Positions 1 to 13,306 are shown, counted from the first letter of the stretch. The stretch is 64,000 nt of DNA from Macrocybe gigantea (GCA_011319805.1 SJRY01000245.1:248001-312000), one strand, 5' to 3'. A program made the numbers and translations. The notes: a model not told the origin generated them from the sequence alone.

Positions 1-3000
1 GCCGCATTCAGCCAATTCTTCTTTACTTTCAAACATCTTTTCTCCATGAACGATGTCACCCTCTCAGATATTGAAAATGATCTTGTTCATGGCAGTTCTA
101 TCGCGCTTCCGAGAGTAATGCAAAGATTGTTGTACACTCTTACATACGACAGGAAAATAAGGTGAGCTTTATTAGTGTCGTCTTGTGTCACTTCTCAAAA
201 CACCGCCGTAGTCCAAGCAATTGGCAGACCGTCCTTCAGAGGCAGTACCTCAAACGCGACCCAACTGCCAGTCCCTTTGGTTGCGACCTTCCACAACGAA
301 ATTCGAGTGCGCTTAGATATAGGGAGAGAACTAGCTCTTTCCCTGTCTGCGATGGTGGTCGTTCCACATCAGGCGATGCTCCACGCACCCCCCCTCTTGA
401 GCCTCGGGAATATCCGCCCAAGACTGAATCTGTTTCTACTCTGTGCGATGAAATCGAGCATGGATCAGGCAAAGCTGCAGCCGACGAAAACTCCGCTCCT
501 TCTTTAACCGAACCAGAGTCTGCAGAGTCCCATGACATGGAAGATATATCCATGACAGACTGGACTCAACTTCCCATGATGGCGAAACTAGATTCAATGC
601 ACATATTGACTGAATGGCAATTTGTGAACCCGATGAGGCTGCGGTCATTCATGCGCAGTGACGACGATACCGCGTCATGGGTGAGCTGGTCTTTCAGTAT
701 CAAGGAGCGGCGTGCTGAATATGCCACTTGACGAAATCAGCGCATTGAACCTATTGGCTACGACCGCAGAAGAAATGCATACTGGTTGATCGGCGGCATG
801 TACCATCCCCTTTTCACTTATCATAGTAAACTCAGCTTGTTGCCGCTTTATCAATAGCCAATAGGTTGTGGGTTCAACGCCCTCCTCCCAAGCCTCCGAA
901 ACCTCAAAGATTTAGGCGCACACCATTGAAGCGTAAACGTACATCCATGCCTGTATACTCGTTTCCGGACACCAGAAACACGCGTTCAACCGAGAATCGA
1001 ACTCCAAAGCGGCCCAAAAATGAAGCCTCTACTACGGACTCTGTCACCATTCCTTCAACAAAACCAAGGGCGGCCAAAGACAAGGCAAATTTAAGGCTTA
1101 ATCTACATGCAAGGGAGCTAGCCGAGTTGACTGGTCACGCACCTGCTTTCAGTCAATCCACGACCAAGGGCTCATCGTCCCGTAGAAGAGCAGCGACGCC
1201 AAGCGGCACCAATTCAAGGTTAACCTCAATTGGTACCAGAATGAGTGCTAGATTACGAGGTCAGAAGCCTCGTTCCAGCGGCTTCGAAAGGGATGACGAT
1301 GAATGGCAGCCGGTACCCGTAGAATGGCTCAACGATGAGGCATGCCAGTTAGATGTAGACGGGACGAGTCCACCGTTCCAGGTTGAAGGATGGAAGGACA
1401 AAACAAGTTCCGATGGCCGCCCGGACCACCTTTCGAAGACTGGCTTGGAAAGCGATCTAGAGAGCATCAGTGATCTTACAGAGATCACTGAATCAAGCGA
1501 CTCGGGAGCATTGATGCTCGATGCAAATGTATATGGAGTAACCAAGGACACCTGTGACGCAGTTGTCCCAGAGGGTAGCAGCACTCCTTCTAGCGTCCAG
1601 ATGCGTCCCAAGACTATACCGCTAGAACCAACTGAGGAACACAAACAGAGTCTTGGAAGTCATACTTTTAATGGATCGGAGGCGGCGACGCCAGAGGAAT
1701 TCGTTGAGTGGGAGACAGTACGTTTACCTCTTTTTGTCGATGCTTTTCCAATGCCTATTCATTGTCCGCTTCTAGATATGTGTTACTCTGCGGGACTGGG
1801 AGCATGTCGCGGAGCAGTTCAAGAACGCAACCCATTATGCAGAAAGGACCCTGTATAGGGTTCTCATCAATGACGTTGTTCCTGTGGTTACTGCGGAACT
1901 TAGGGTACGTGCAGAGTGACAACGATTTACGTTTTGCCAACTCCTGAGCTGCAGGATATCGAACGGAAGAATCAACTCGACCGTGCGATGGCACATCGTA
2001 AACGCTCATCTCGTCTGCTCATACGTCAGTTTGAGAAGGAAAAGGCACAAGCCGCTGCTCGCAAATTGGCCGAGGAGGATGAACGGAATAGCAGAGCCAG
2101 ACGGTTAGAGGCACGCCTCAAGAGAGAAGAAACGGAGCGGGAAAAGAGAGAGACAGCCCGAGAGGCTAGGCGGCGAGAACGAGAGGAGAAGGAAGAGAGG
2201 GAAAAAATTGCCAGGGATTCGACAACTGTAGAAGATTTTGAAAAAGAGCATCCGAGGTATGCCTCGCGCTATCTACATTATGGTCATTATCCTTACTTAT
2301 TCGCTTTCTGTGACGCACCAGCCATGTTTCCGCAACTGGAGATCTGCAGACTACAGCGGCATCACAAAGACACGTAGCGTCCGCTACCAAAGAATATAGA
2401 ATGCAAGGGAACTTACCCACCTTAATATCAGCCACTTCTATGAAAACAGATGATTGGGAACTCGATTGCGAAATTTGTCATAGAAGAGGAGTCAACATTG
2501 TAGGCATCATTTTCGATGTTATGTTCACGTCTATTCATTTACTGAGTAATTCAGGACGACGGGACGCCTATGATGTCTTGTGGACGATGTTCAAGATGGC
2601 AGCATATAGCATGTCACGATCATGCCGACCTACAAGCTGGTAGAAAGAGGCGGAATTGGGATCTTGTTGACTTCACTTGTGCCCGATGCCAAAGTGTCGC
2701 GTCCGCAAGTCATAGTCAAAAGGTTGCTTTTGAATCTCTGAACCGTTCAAAGTTCCAGAAGACCGTATCGGATGTTCCTCAATCTCCTAAAAATGGCGGC
2801 AGCGTTTATGGCGTACAGGACACGTCCGTCGGGCACCCCAATCTCTCAATGACCAACGAGATTCTCGGAAGGCAAAACTCGAGTCAATCCCCTTCAAATA
2901 TCCGTCTGGTTGGTGGCCACTATGCACCCGAGAATTCTCAGTGGGGCTCGTATGCGCGTAACTCTTCACCAACTGCCATATCATTCAGCCATTATCAACC

Positions 3001-3438
3001 TCAGAGACATAGCTTCTCGCCCACAAATGGCCCAAGTGCTGAAGAGCGAGGCAATGGCTATAATTATCCATACATCCGACGCTCCGCGACGAGAGCAGAT
3101 AATCAATCATTTCAGCCCGATGGACAAGGACACCAGGTTTGTCTTTTCCGGATTCCCTAGCTAACTCCTTCCCCAATATCCTCATTCCTTCAATATCTCA
3201 GGTTTCCCACACAAGGTGGGATCTCGCACCCCCATCAGACTGGCTCCCCTACAATCATGTGGCAGCCCAGGCACAGTCGAATATGAATAGCAACATTCTC
3301 GGTGCATCATCTCACCGCGACTATCGTCTTAGTATGCACGGGCGTACGCAATGGCTGTCGCCATCTTCTGCTCCAACCTTTCACCTGGGTGGATCGAGTG
3401 ACACTTCGCACCAGGCTCACCCTCCATATCAAACCTGA
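1..3438 (+). CDS. DDT/WHIM/PHD-finger chromatin protein (5' partial)
   Basis: The start lies upstream of the window; the frame is open from base 1. The first exon (to 161) reads like the end of a DDT domain (LSDIENDLVHG, then VMQRLLYTLTYDRK) and splices to SNWQTVLQRQYLKRDP at 218. A WHIM-type motif (RIEPIGYDRRRNAYWLIGG) begins after an intron at 681-740. A basic, proline- and serine-rich middle and a long Arg/Glu coiled coil (about 1985-2240) follow. A C4HC3 PHD finger is split by an intron: CEIC near 2467, then CGRC, HIAC and CARC near 2577-2690. The tail is low complexity and ends after one more intron at 3438. DDT plus WHIM plus PHD is the architecture of accessory subunits of ISWI-type remodellers (RSF1, CECR2, BAZ families), so a nuclear histone-reading or nucleosome-spacing role is inferred. 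I cannot assign a specific orthologue. Confidence 0.8.
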
Positions 3439-3878
3439 TTGAGAAATAGATGGCAAATGGGCTCGGCTTGAAAAATTTGCCAATTATAGTGGTTTATAAG
3501 GTTATTCATATGTGCACCACGATATTGGGTCACGCAAATACTCGTCGTTCTTGATTATTTATATTTTTCCCCTGTGCTGCATGTTGCACATTGTCTGATC
3601 ATGCATGTATCTCTATGACATATGCCTGTATGTATTGGCTATGTAGACATGAACTCGTCTGCGAAAGTTGGACCAGAGTCTGATACGGCTTGATGAGCGT
3701 AAAGCGTTAAAGGTATAGCTAGATAGAAAATATGCAACCTCTGCAGGTTTGTAATCGAAAGAAGTAGTGTGTAAAGGTACACCGTCCAAGTATCGTCCGT
3801 TGTAAATCACACCGCATGGTCGCGGGCAATCTCTGTATAGCAGTAGAGTAATCATCCCCTCACTCCGAAAAATAAGGT
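3439..3878. other. Convergent intergenic spacer
   Basis: This spacer of 440 bases lies between the stop of the PHD-finger gene and the stop of the minus-strand GPI-type gene. It is AT-richer than its flanks and should hold both 3' UTRs and polyadenylation signals. I see no coding or RNA gene in it. Confidence 0.6.
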
Positions 3879-4514
3879 TCACCAAGGTCCAGCTACTACG
3901 CTAAGGATTGCGGTCGATGCGAAGAGGAAGCGGTGTGGAATGATCGAGAACCTGACACTAAGCGCAGCATTTCTATTCAGGCTCGTCGTTTTCGGGGAAT
4001 ATATACTTAACCATGAACTGTAATCCAGGATTGTACCGTTTGCCCCCACCGTTGGACGGATGGTGGCGACATCAGTTGGAGTAAACGTATCGGCAATAGC
4101 GGTTGTGACACCGCCAACGACTGTGGTGTATGTGTAGGGAATGACGCCGTTCGGAAGCGTGGACGTCGGTGCTGGTTGGCCGACAGGTCCTTGTTGGGCA
4201 GGTGGTGTAGACGCGATTTGGGTTGTGGCGGTGGTCACGGGAGAAAGCGTTGAGCTGCATTTAAGATGCATGAACGTCCTAGGCATGAGTTACCTGGTAA
4301 TGGCGAACATACAGGATCGAGGTTGTCGGAACGCCCGCCAAGTCCGTTGTCAAGACTTGGATCACGGTCTGGCCATCGCTGGACAAGTCATGAAGAAAGA
4401 AGGATTCGATGAATTTCTGAACCGGCGTCCGTACCCGTTTACGACAGTGACGGTCTGCGCGTCGGCAACGAGTGCGACGACGGCGAACCAAAAGAATACA
4501 AGTGGCAACGTCAT
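3879..4514 (-). CDS. Small Ser/Thr-rich secreted, probably GPI-anchored protein
   Basis: The start at 4514 begins a hydrophobic signal peptide (MTLPLVFFWFAVVALVADAQ). Three introns restore one frame. Exon 1 ends TVTVVNG; exon 2 is DGQTVIQVLTTDLAGVPTTS and onward; exon 3 is Thr/Pro-rich (STLSPVTTATTQIASTPPAQ, TYTTVVGGVTTAIADTFTP). The last exon is a hydrophobic tail (FLFASTAILSVVAGPW) right before the stop. An N-terminal signal, an O-glycosylatable middle and a C-terminal hydrophobic end without a cytoplasmic tail are the usual pattern of fungal GPI-anchored wall or membrane proteins. No catalytic motif is visible. The length is about 135-150 residues. A lineage-specific surface protein is inferred; its function is unknown. 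Confidence 0.75.
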
Positions 4515-4597
4515 GAGAGCTGGCGAGAAGCGATAGTTGCGTACATAGACACAAACACGATTTTATTTAAAAGACAGGGCTCTGATATACAAATAAA

Positions 4598-5479
4598 CTA
4601 TCGGATCGTTTCATAGAGCTTGTACGGCGCCGACCTGAATGCGAACGGATCCCCGTCAGAGGCCCTTTCTCTGGTGCACACCGGTCAGCTCAGTTCGCCT
4701 CTGCAGGTGACTAACAAGAGGACGTACTCGATTGGGCCAAGCACTCGTAGTCCCCGAACGTGCGTGTCTTTCCCACTCATGTGGTTAGCAGCAATGATAA
4801 CTTGCAGCACGTATGCGTATACCGGACTCCTGCATGGGGGATCAGTGGCTTGCCCGTTGGAATCTGCAATTATACTAACAATCCGTCTCCGTCATCGTTG
4901 GGTTCTGAAGACACATCGAACGTAATCCATCCATCTGGTTTCTCTAACGTAACCACACGCACGTCCTGTAAATCACTTGGACCAGTTCCAGCTCGGATCG
5001 CTAGTGCAGAAGGAGTGTAAGAATCATCCTGCGGAAAGCTTAGGTGGATGCTGATTTTCTGGATGCCCTGTTAGCACTGCTTGAGTTGTGCTCTTATGCA
5101 GATGCCCACTTGTATCGCCATCTTACGCGGGAATTCAATGGTGATAAAATGGGGTTGAGGCCCGTCGGAGCTGAACCGCATCTTGTGAGATGGTGACTTC
5201 TGTCCTTTAGTTCTTCGAGACGTACTGCCAGAAGGTGTCCGGATTGTCATCCCTCAGACATTCGACCCCGAAACCAAACTTGTAAGAGGACACCGACCAC
5301 TTTGCACGTGAGGAAATATCAGGCCATGGCAGGACCCGGAGGGCCTGACTTGCTGAGCGGTATGTGAGAAAGGCAGGCTAGTAGCACCCCGAGCGAGCGA
5401 CATGCGGACCTGAGTGGATGATGGGAGTGCCATCGTCGGGTGCGTCGAGCGCCGCATCAAGAATCGCAGTCAGCGACAT
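4598..5479 (-). CDS. APC10: Anaphase-promoting complex subunit 10 (DOC1)
   Basis: Processivity subunit of the APC/C ubiquitin ligase, which helps bind D-box substrates. The start (MSLTAILDAAL) is at 5479 and about four short introns are removed. The DOC-domain signature is clear: WSVSSYKFGFGVECLRDDNP, then DTFWHSDGPQPHFITIEFPR, KISIHLSFPQDDSYTPS, IRAGTGPSDLQDVRVVTLEK and VYAYVLQVIIAANHMSGKDT. The last exon reads DPFAFRSAPYKLYETIR and ends in Ile-Arg, the IR tail by which APC10 docks on TPR subunits of the complex. The protein looks complete. It is divergent from UBA4 with 85 bases between start codons, so the two probably share a promoter. Confidence 0.93.
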
Positions 5480-5564
5480 GCAGGACTGTGTCAAAGGCAA
5501 AAATAAAATAAAAAATGAAAAGGAGGGGACGGCGACTGTGACCGTGTCACGTCGCATCTTTTCA
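5480..5564. promoter_or_regulatory. Bidirectional promoter APC10/UBA4
   Basis: Only 85 bases separate the two divergent start codons. The stretch includes an A-rich block (about 5500-5520). No TATA box is evident. Shared promoter function is inferred from spacing only. Confidence 0.4.
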
Positions 5565-7069
5565 ATGTTGCTCCTCGAGGACTATCGACGATATGGCAGA
5601 CAGATGATCCTCGACGGCTTCGGCTTATCTGGTATATAAGCTCCCAATTCTCCTCGCCGCTTGCATGTCACCCAGTCTTCTCCAGGCCAATTAAGACTCG
5701 AACAGTCATCCGTGGTCGTCGTAGGAGCAGGCGGACTTGGTTGTCCAGCCCTCCAATATCTTGCCGCGGCTGGCGTAGGTATGCAGCGTGCTATCACTCT
5801 CAAGCGATCATGACGCCAGACCACAGGACACCTTGGCATCATCGATCATGACACTGTCGAAATATCCAATCTCAGTCGACAAATACTTCACAGCGAAGAG
5901 ACGATGGGGATGTATAAAGCCCATTCTGCGGCACTGGCGTTGAAGAGGTACATTCACCCATGTCTGCCGACCTTTAATTACCTACCCAGCAGGCTTAATT
6001 CTCATGTTGTCGTTGATGCCATCACGGAGGCACTGACTGCGTCCAATGCGCTCGCTCTTCTCGAGTCCTACGATATCATCCTTGATTGTACTGACAACGT
6101 CTCGACACGCTATCTCTTATCCGATGCGGCAGTTTTGCTACGAAAGCCCCTTGTTAGTGGGGCAGCGCAGAAGTATGAAGGCCAGCTATGCGTTTACAAT
6201 CTAAGTCCTGATGGCCCTTGCTATCGCTGCCTATATCCTAAACCCCCAGCCCCGGAAATGGTCGGTAGTTGCGAGCAAGTCGGCATTCTTGGCGCTGTCA
6301 CTGGCATTATCGGGAACCTTCAGGCAATCGAAACAATAAAGCTGATTACAGAACTACATGGTGATTCTTCCCACTCTCTCTCATTACTGCATGTGAAGCT
6401 GAATACCCAAAAGATCACATACCTTCACTGTTACTATATTCCTCCCTAAATATTCCTTCTTTCCGAAATGTTCGCCTTCGGAAACGTAAACTCGATTGCT
6501 CAGGTTGTGGTTCTGAAGGCAGACAGATCAAATCCCTCAATGACGTTGATTACGTGCAATTATGCGGTGGCCCGCCACCTGATTGGGAGGAACTCGGGCT
6601 GAGCATCGGGAGTGCTGACTTGCGAGTGGGTGCCAAGGTGAGGCCAAGTCTGACTGCATCCATGCGGTATTTGGACGAGAACGTAGGAATTTGCCGGCCT
6701 ATTGAAGTCTCAGAAAAAGATCCGCATTCTGGACGTACGGTCTGAGATCGAGTTCAACATATGCCAACTCCCATCGTCAATCAGTGCGTCTACCGTGTCA
6801 TTCGATGGAAAACCGCTCGTCATTGTAATACAATTCCGTTGTCAGACGTGCCACTTAAGGAATTGGTCGCTAATCCCAGAGATCACGTACCGGTGGATAC
6901 GGATCTAGAAACCTACGTAGTTTGCCGTTTGGGCAATGATTCTCAGATTGCTGTTGAGGCCTTGCGAAGTGTTTTTGCGGACGGCAGCAGAGTTCCAGTG
7001 TTGAAAGATGTGATTGGTGGGCTGCGAGCATGGTCACGGGAGGTTGACCCGACTTTTCCAATGTATTGA
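5565..7069 (+). CDS. UBA4: Ubiquitin-like activating enzyme/sulfurtransferase UBA4 (MOCS3)
   Basis: Activates URM1 (and MoaD-like proteins) by adenylation, then transfers sulfur through its rhodanese domain for tRNA thiolation, urmylation and molybdopterin synthesis. The E1-like half shows [17 protein letters not shown], the nucleotide loop [20 protein letters not shown], and [20 protein letters not shown]. It also has zinc cysteines [10 protein letters not shown] and, distally, CSGCG, and the active-site region [16 protein letters not shown]. The rhodanese half has [11 protein letters not shown] and the active loop CRLGNDSQ (Cys followed by RLGNDS). An intron at about 6360-6411 joins ITELH to [15 protein letters not shown]; another joins LPSSI to [11 protein letters not shown]. 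The start at 5565 gives a short N-terminus compared with many homologues, so an upstream exon is possible. The gene is otherwise complete. Confidence 0.93.
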
Positions 7070-7093
7070 TATCCGCTACTCTGACATTAAACA

Positions 7094-7522
7094 ATGAGCG
7101 ACGATCGAGCAGCGTCCAAGCCCAACTACATTTATAAAGTCGTTCCGTCCTCGTCATCAGCTCCCTTGCGTTACGCAGATCTTCCCGAACGCCTCCCAAT
7201 CAGCGATCTTGACAAAGGATCTGGTTTCGTTCATCTCTCTACCTCCGTACAAATTCTTGGGACACTTCGAACCTTTTTCAAGGACGAGAAAAGCGTTTTC
7301 ATTTTGCGCCTTCCATACGGCAAACTTGAGAATGAAGTACGCTGGGAAGATCCGAAGGCAGAAGTATGTGGGCCACGCCCAGGGGAGGGCTTATTCCCGC
7401 ACCTTTACAACAACCTCAGACTAGGGAAAAACGAGATCGATCAGGTTGAGCTCTTGGAACAGAGCGATGTAGGCTGGGATGAGCCCGTAGAAAAGGCGCA
7501 GGGACTTTGGCTTTTGTGGTGA
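7094..7522 (+). CDS. DUF952 family protein
   Basis: A single-exon gene of 142 codons. Conserved family features are the opening IYKVVPSSSSAPLRYADLP, the block GSGFVHLSTSVQILGTLRTF (an H-L-S core typical of DUF952), FILRLPYGKLENEVRWED and PRPGEGLFPHLYNNLRL. Structures of the family suggest a small fold related to ADP-ribosyltransferases, but its substrate is unknown and I make no functional claim. The ATG lies only 24 bases after the UBA4 stop, on the same strand, leaving almost no room for a separate terminator and promoter. A dicistronic transcript or overlapping UTRs are therefore possible. Confidence 0.88.
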   Translation: MSDDRAASKPNYIYKVVPSSSSAPLRYADLPERLPISDLDKGSGFVHLSTSVQILGTLRTFFKDEKSVFILRLPYGKLENEVRWEDPKAEVCGPRPGEGLFPHLYNNLRLGKNEIDQVELLEQSDVGWDEPVEKAQGLWLLW

Positions 7523-7764
7523 ATTCCGGTTGCAGAGAGGTGGGTTAAAGTAGTCATCAATGCTGTATTCAAGGTTGAATTGAGTTAGGCGACGCCAACT
7601 GGAGGACAACAGTCACCATGAAGCCGCGACAAGTGCGTGTATAATGGTTCCTCCTCCTGATATCTACGAGCCGTCCGAGTCGTGAAGAGTGCAGTCTTAG
7701 AGCACCAATATGCATTAAATGAATCTAAAGAGTACAGGAAGATGAAAATTGCAATAGTGAATTT

Positions 7765-9779
<2,015 letters not shown>

Positions 9780-9958
9780 TGTAAGCGTTGTGAGTGACGG
9801 AGGTGTTCGGATCCCAAAAAAAAAAAAGGGTAATAATAAGGTGGTATCACGTGGTGCTCATTTGTCAAGCCCGAGGCGAAACGCGAGCTTGTGAGTCACG
9901 TGGCATAGATATGATAAGGGCTCGACTTGTTCCAGTCGCCTGGCCTCCTACTAGCAGA

Positions 9959-10969
9959 ATGGAAGCTGCGGACCTCCTCGATTATGTCCTCTCTCAAACA
10001 AAGCAGAACATCGAATTTCTCATAGCGAATGGCAGAGTCTCGCAGCAAGACGGGAAGGACATTTTGGCCAAACTTTCGTACTCGTCCCTTTACCGCCAGA
10101 CCGAATCCCTTAGTATCTCCGATATGGTTGCCGATGTCAAATCCAAAGATCCTTCCCCGCCTTCTGTCTCGGTTCCCAAGACTGCCAACCCTCCGCAAAT
10201 CTCTCTGACCACGCAAAGCAAGTTTATTTTCCGAGCAAGAGCTGTATGGAACTATAATGAACATGGCCAGGTCAAATCGACGTCACCCGATTCCTGCCTC
10301 GTCTGATTGTGAGTTTTCGCAGGAACCAAACGATTTGTCCTTCTACGCTGGAGACACCATAGAAGTCACCGAGCAGACCAATGCGGATTGGTGGATGGGG
10401 CGACACAAAGGCCAAGAAGGTTTGTTTCCCTCGAACTATGTGGAACGTATACTTGTCGTTCCGCCCACTGCGCCGACTGCTCCCCGTGTATACGAAAAGG
10501 TTCCAGAACCCCTATCTGTACCGGAATCCCCTCTCAATTCGCCTTCTCCGTACCCCAAATCGTCGGAATTTGTCCCTGGAGCAGGTTATTCACCGTCTGC
10601 GCCTGCGTATACTCAGTACCCAGCACCTAGCGAGTATCAGCAGCCTCCGCCGAGTCAGCCTTTCCCATATCCGGCTTATGGACCGGGCCCGACTGCATCC
10701 CAGCCCTCCGCTGCAGCTTCGCCAGAAGAGGTTCAGAAACCTCACAAGAAGAAGTTTGGAGGAAAACTTGGGAACACGGTCAGTCCGGATTTCGGACATG
10801 CTGACTCGACGTAACTAAACGATTACGAAAGCTGGCCCACACAGCCGTTGGCGGTGTAGGTTTCGGTGCTGGTGCGTACATCGCGATTCGTGTGTGCTGC
10901 CGAAATCTTAACACATGTCACTCCGCAGGCTCTGCAATTGGCAGCGGGATGATCAATTCGTTGTTCTGA
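9959..10969 (+). CDS. SH3-domain protein, Lsb1/Pin3-like (paralogue A)
   Basis: The start at 9959 gives MEAADLLDYVLSQTKQNIEF, an N-terminal helical region shared with yeast Lsb1/Lsb2(Pin3) and fission yeast Csh3. One SH3 domain follows across an intron: ARAVWNYNEHGQ, EPNDLSFYAGDTIEVTEQ, NADWWMGRHKGQEGLFPSNY, VERI. The ALYDY, EL.F..GD, WW.G and G.FP.NYV hallmarks are all present in variant form. A Pro/Tyr-rich linker follows, then a basic stretch KKKFGGKLGNT. Two small exons give LAHTAVGGVGFGAG and SAIGSGMINSLF, a glycine-rich conserved tail. Relatives bind the WASP homologue Las17 and influence actin and prion formation, so a role in actin patches is inferred. A paralogue lies at 27384-28206. 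Confidence 0.87.
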
Positions 10970-11313
10970 TTATGACTGTACCCATCAAAATGTATTGAAT
11001 AATTATGTAGTGTACCATGGACCGTATTTAGATTGCATCTTAATATCCTCTCGATATGCATGCGGTTGCGCACCGCAGCAATGGCTATGCGGAAAACATA
11101 TGGCACGTGACTTCGACCTGTGCTCCTCACTTGTTTGTGCCAACCTTCACATTTCTATTCACTGCCTTCTGCCTGCTTGCTTCTCCTCTTTCTCGATTTC
11201 GACGCCCAATTACGAACAACTTGCTATCAAAGTCCAACACTGTAATTCCACTTCTTTGCGTTGGCAACGAGCATCAACACCAAGTTCCATTTCACTTCGG
11301 GGCATCTGTTAGA
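10970..11313. other. Intergenic spacer before the MARVEL-like gene
   Basis: This spacer of about 340 bases between two plus-strand genes should contain the 3' UTR of the SH3 gene and the promoter of the next gene. Pyrimidine-rich stretches occur between 11125 and 11190. I see no other gene in it. Confidence 0.5.
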
Positions 11314-12966
11314 ATGCCGTTACTCGACCGCATCTCGGATATCTTCGCGCGAATAGGTCCATCCCGGCCTTCCAAGTCTCAAGCCATGATGTCGGGAGGC
11401 ATTGGAGGAGCAGCTCACGGCATGGTGCCGTACCACGACGATGTGAGTTTCACCTGCCATTTATGTCAACCAACGACTGGCGAGTTTTCGACGGTGCATC
11501 TCGCCCCCTTCGTCCGTTCTCTCGCTGGACCCGCTTGATCATGATGCGGATTTTGGCCATTCCGTAGCAACGGAATGGCCTTCAACGATAGTGTCCTATT
11601 TACGTAATCATGTTGTTCTTTCTGTCGCTCGTTGCATGACAGGCGCGACCTCTGGCGAGCTCATCCTTCTGCTCTTCATCCCTGTCCTTTGGGTGCCATG
11701 GATCTGGGTTCTTACTCTGCATCCGTTCTTTACCTCTTCAGTTCATTGACGTTGGCCCTTGTTCGCTTTGGTAGATGATTGTGTCCAAACCTGCAATCGT
11801 CTTCCACACCTCCCAGATATTCTTCAACTTCCTCGCAATGGCGTGTTTCGCTAGCGTCGCAAGTTTCCAGGCCAAGTGGGGTGTCGGTCCATGTATGTCT
11901 AGATAGGGAAACGCGTTCTTTCAAGTCTTGCTGATGGCCTTGTCTTGTGCAGCAGGACTGTCTGGCTTCGCCATATTCATATCTGTCGCTGGGATCTTCC
12001 TATCGGCTTTCATGCTCATGATTCCGGTTATCTACGAAAAGTATGATAAGCTAGTTCGTCTTGCGCGCGCCCTTCGCGAAGTGCGCGTTGGTTTCATCTT
12101 GACAAGTGCTGGCACAGCTGCCAGCCTCCTCATCGCGTACGCACCTTCTTCGCATGCACATGACCTGCTGATCAGATACACGTATTTTTCAGCTTCATCG
12201 TCACGATATCTGCTTGGACGCAACCTGGGTGCAAGAACGCTGAAAATGATCCTCACGCCAAGGACAAGGGAAAAGATTTCCAAAAAGGCTTGGACGGCTG
12301 GTGTAGTACGAAAAAGGCTGGCGCAATATTTTTCTGGCTTGCCTTCGGTGTGCTTTGAATCGTCCTGGCCATATCCTCCCAGTGTTTAATACTTTGCCAG
12401 GGTTTTGGTTGTCTTCCTTCGTTCTGCTCATCCTAGACTGGCGATCCGGAAAGCTTCATGCACCGCGCGATCCTCCCTTCACGCCGCCCCAACCTCTGCC
12501 AGACGAAGAAGCTGACGACAACGATAACACCTCTTACTCTCACATTCCGCCCGCTCGCCGACCCAGTAGTTCATCCGCCGTTCCACCCCGCTTCGATAAT
12601 TCCAATGCTTCGAGCTCTCCCTTCTCAGATATAAACAGATATAGTGCAGCCTCGGCTTCCTCTCCTTCGTACGCTGCATCTACTCCTACCGCTGCCCCTG
12701 TTGCAGGTCGTCCCAGTATGGATGCCTACGGCGCTTTCTCCGATCCTGCGCCAAGTGGTTTCGGAGGATACGGCGACTCTTCGCCCGCACGCTCAACGCC
12801 GTCCAGCGGCGCTCCTGTCCTTCCAGATGTGGACACCGGCCCGAGAGTAAGCAGGACGATGCAATATGCTGACCCATATGCAGCTGTCCGTGCTTCCATC
12901 GCAGCAAGCGCGCATCAGTCACCCTCTGTACCACCGAGTTATGAAAGTTTCCAAGGATACCGATAG
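11314..12966 (+). CDS. MARVEL-like four-helix membrane protein with disordered C-terminal tail
   Basis: Four hydrophobic segments can be read across exons. They are SQIFFNFLAMACFASVASFQ, SGLSGFAIFISVAGIFLSAF, VGFILTSAGTAASLLIA with FIVTISAWTQPG, and KKAGAIFFWLAFG joined to GFWLSSFVLLILDWRSGK. The extracellular loop between the last two has paired cysteines (GCKNAEN and GWCSTKK), as in MARVEL proteins. A long Ser/Pro/Ala-rich cytosolic tail runs from DWRSGKLHAPRDPP to the stop and looks disordered. The first exon and start are uncertain. I chose 11314 (MPLLDRISDIF), with a donor at 11443 and a long first intron of about 330 bases; 11387 is an alternative start. Relatives sit in the plasma membrane or eisosomes; the exact role is not known. 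Confidence 0.72.
11555..11580. repeat. Perfect 11-base inverted repeat with 4-base loop
   Basis: GGCCATTCCGT, loop AGCA, ACGGAATGGCC. The arms are perfectly complementary. It lies in what I infer to be the long first intron of the MARVEL-like gene. Its role is unknown. Confidence 0.85.
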
Positions 12967-13306
12967 GGGTAGCTGTGCCCTATACCTTCTGTGTACACGT
13001 CGATTACCACTTCGTGGATTCTCCTTTCAAGTTTTATGTTCTGGCAATCATCCGGTGTCGTACCTCAATCTCCTGTGGATGTGTAGCAACTCTTGTTAGT
13101 TCGGACTGTTTTCGTTCCTATTATTTATTCTTAACGACGCTTTGCTCCATCCTTCACACACTATGTTTTTATTCGTTGGCGTGTCAACAACGCTATGCAA
13201 TTACATATCTTATGACCGACTATGCGAGGTCCACTAGTAAAGTCCTTAGGATCCTGTGTACGAAGGAGTCCACATCGTCGTTGGTATAGGTATAGGTAGA
13301 CGTCCA
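12967..13306. other. Convergent intergenic spacer
   Basis: This spacer of about 340 bases lies between the MARVEL-like stop and the stop of the minus-strand GPI-type gene. It is T-rich on the plus strand, as expected for 3' UTRs. I see nothing else in it. Confidence 0.5.

Noticed and set aside
162..731. Plus ORF of 189 codons starting MSFISVVLCHF
   Set aside because: Its first part is intron sequence (donor at 162, acceptor at 217); only the part from 218 to 680 is an exon of the PHD-finger gene.
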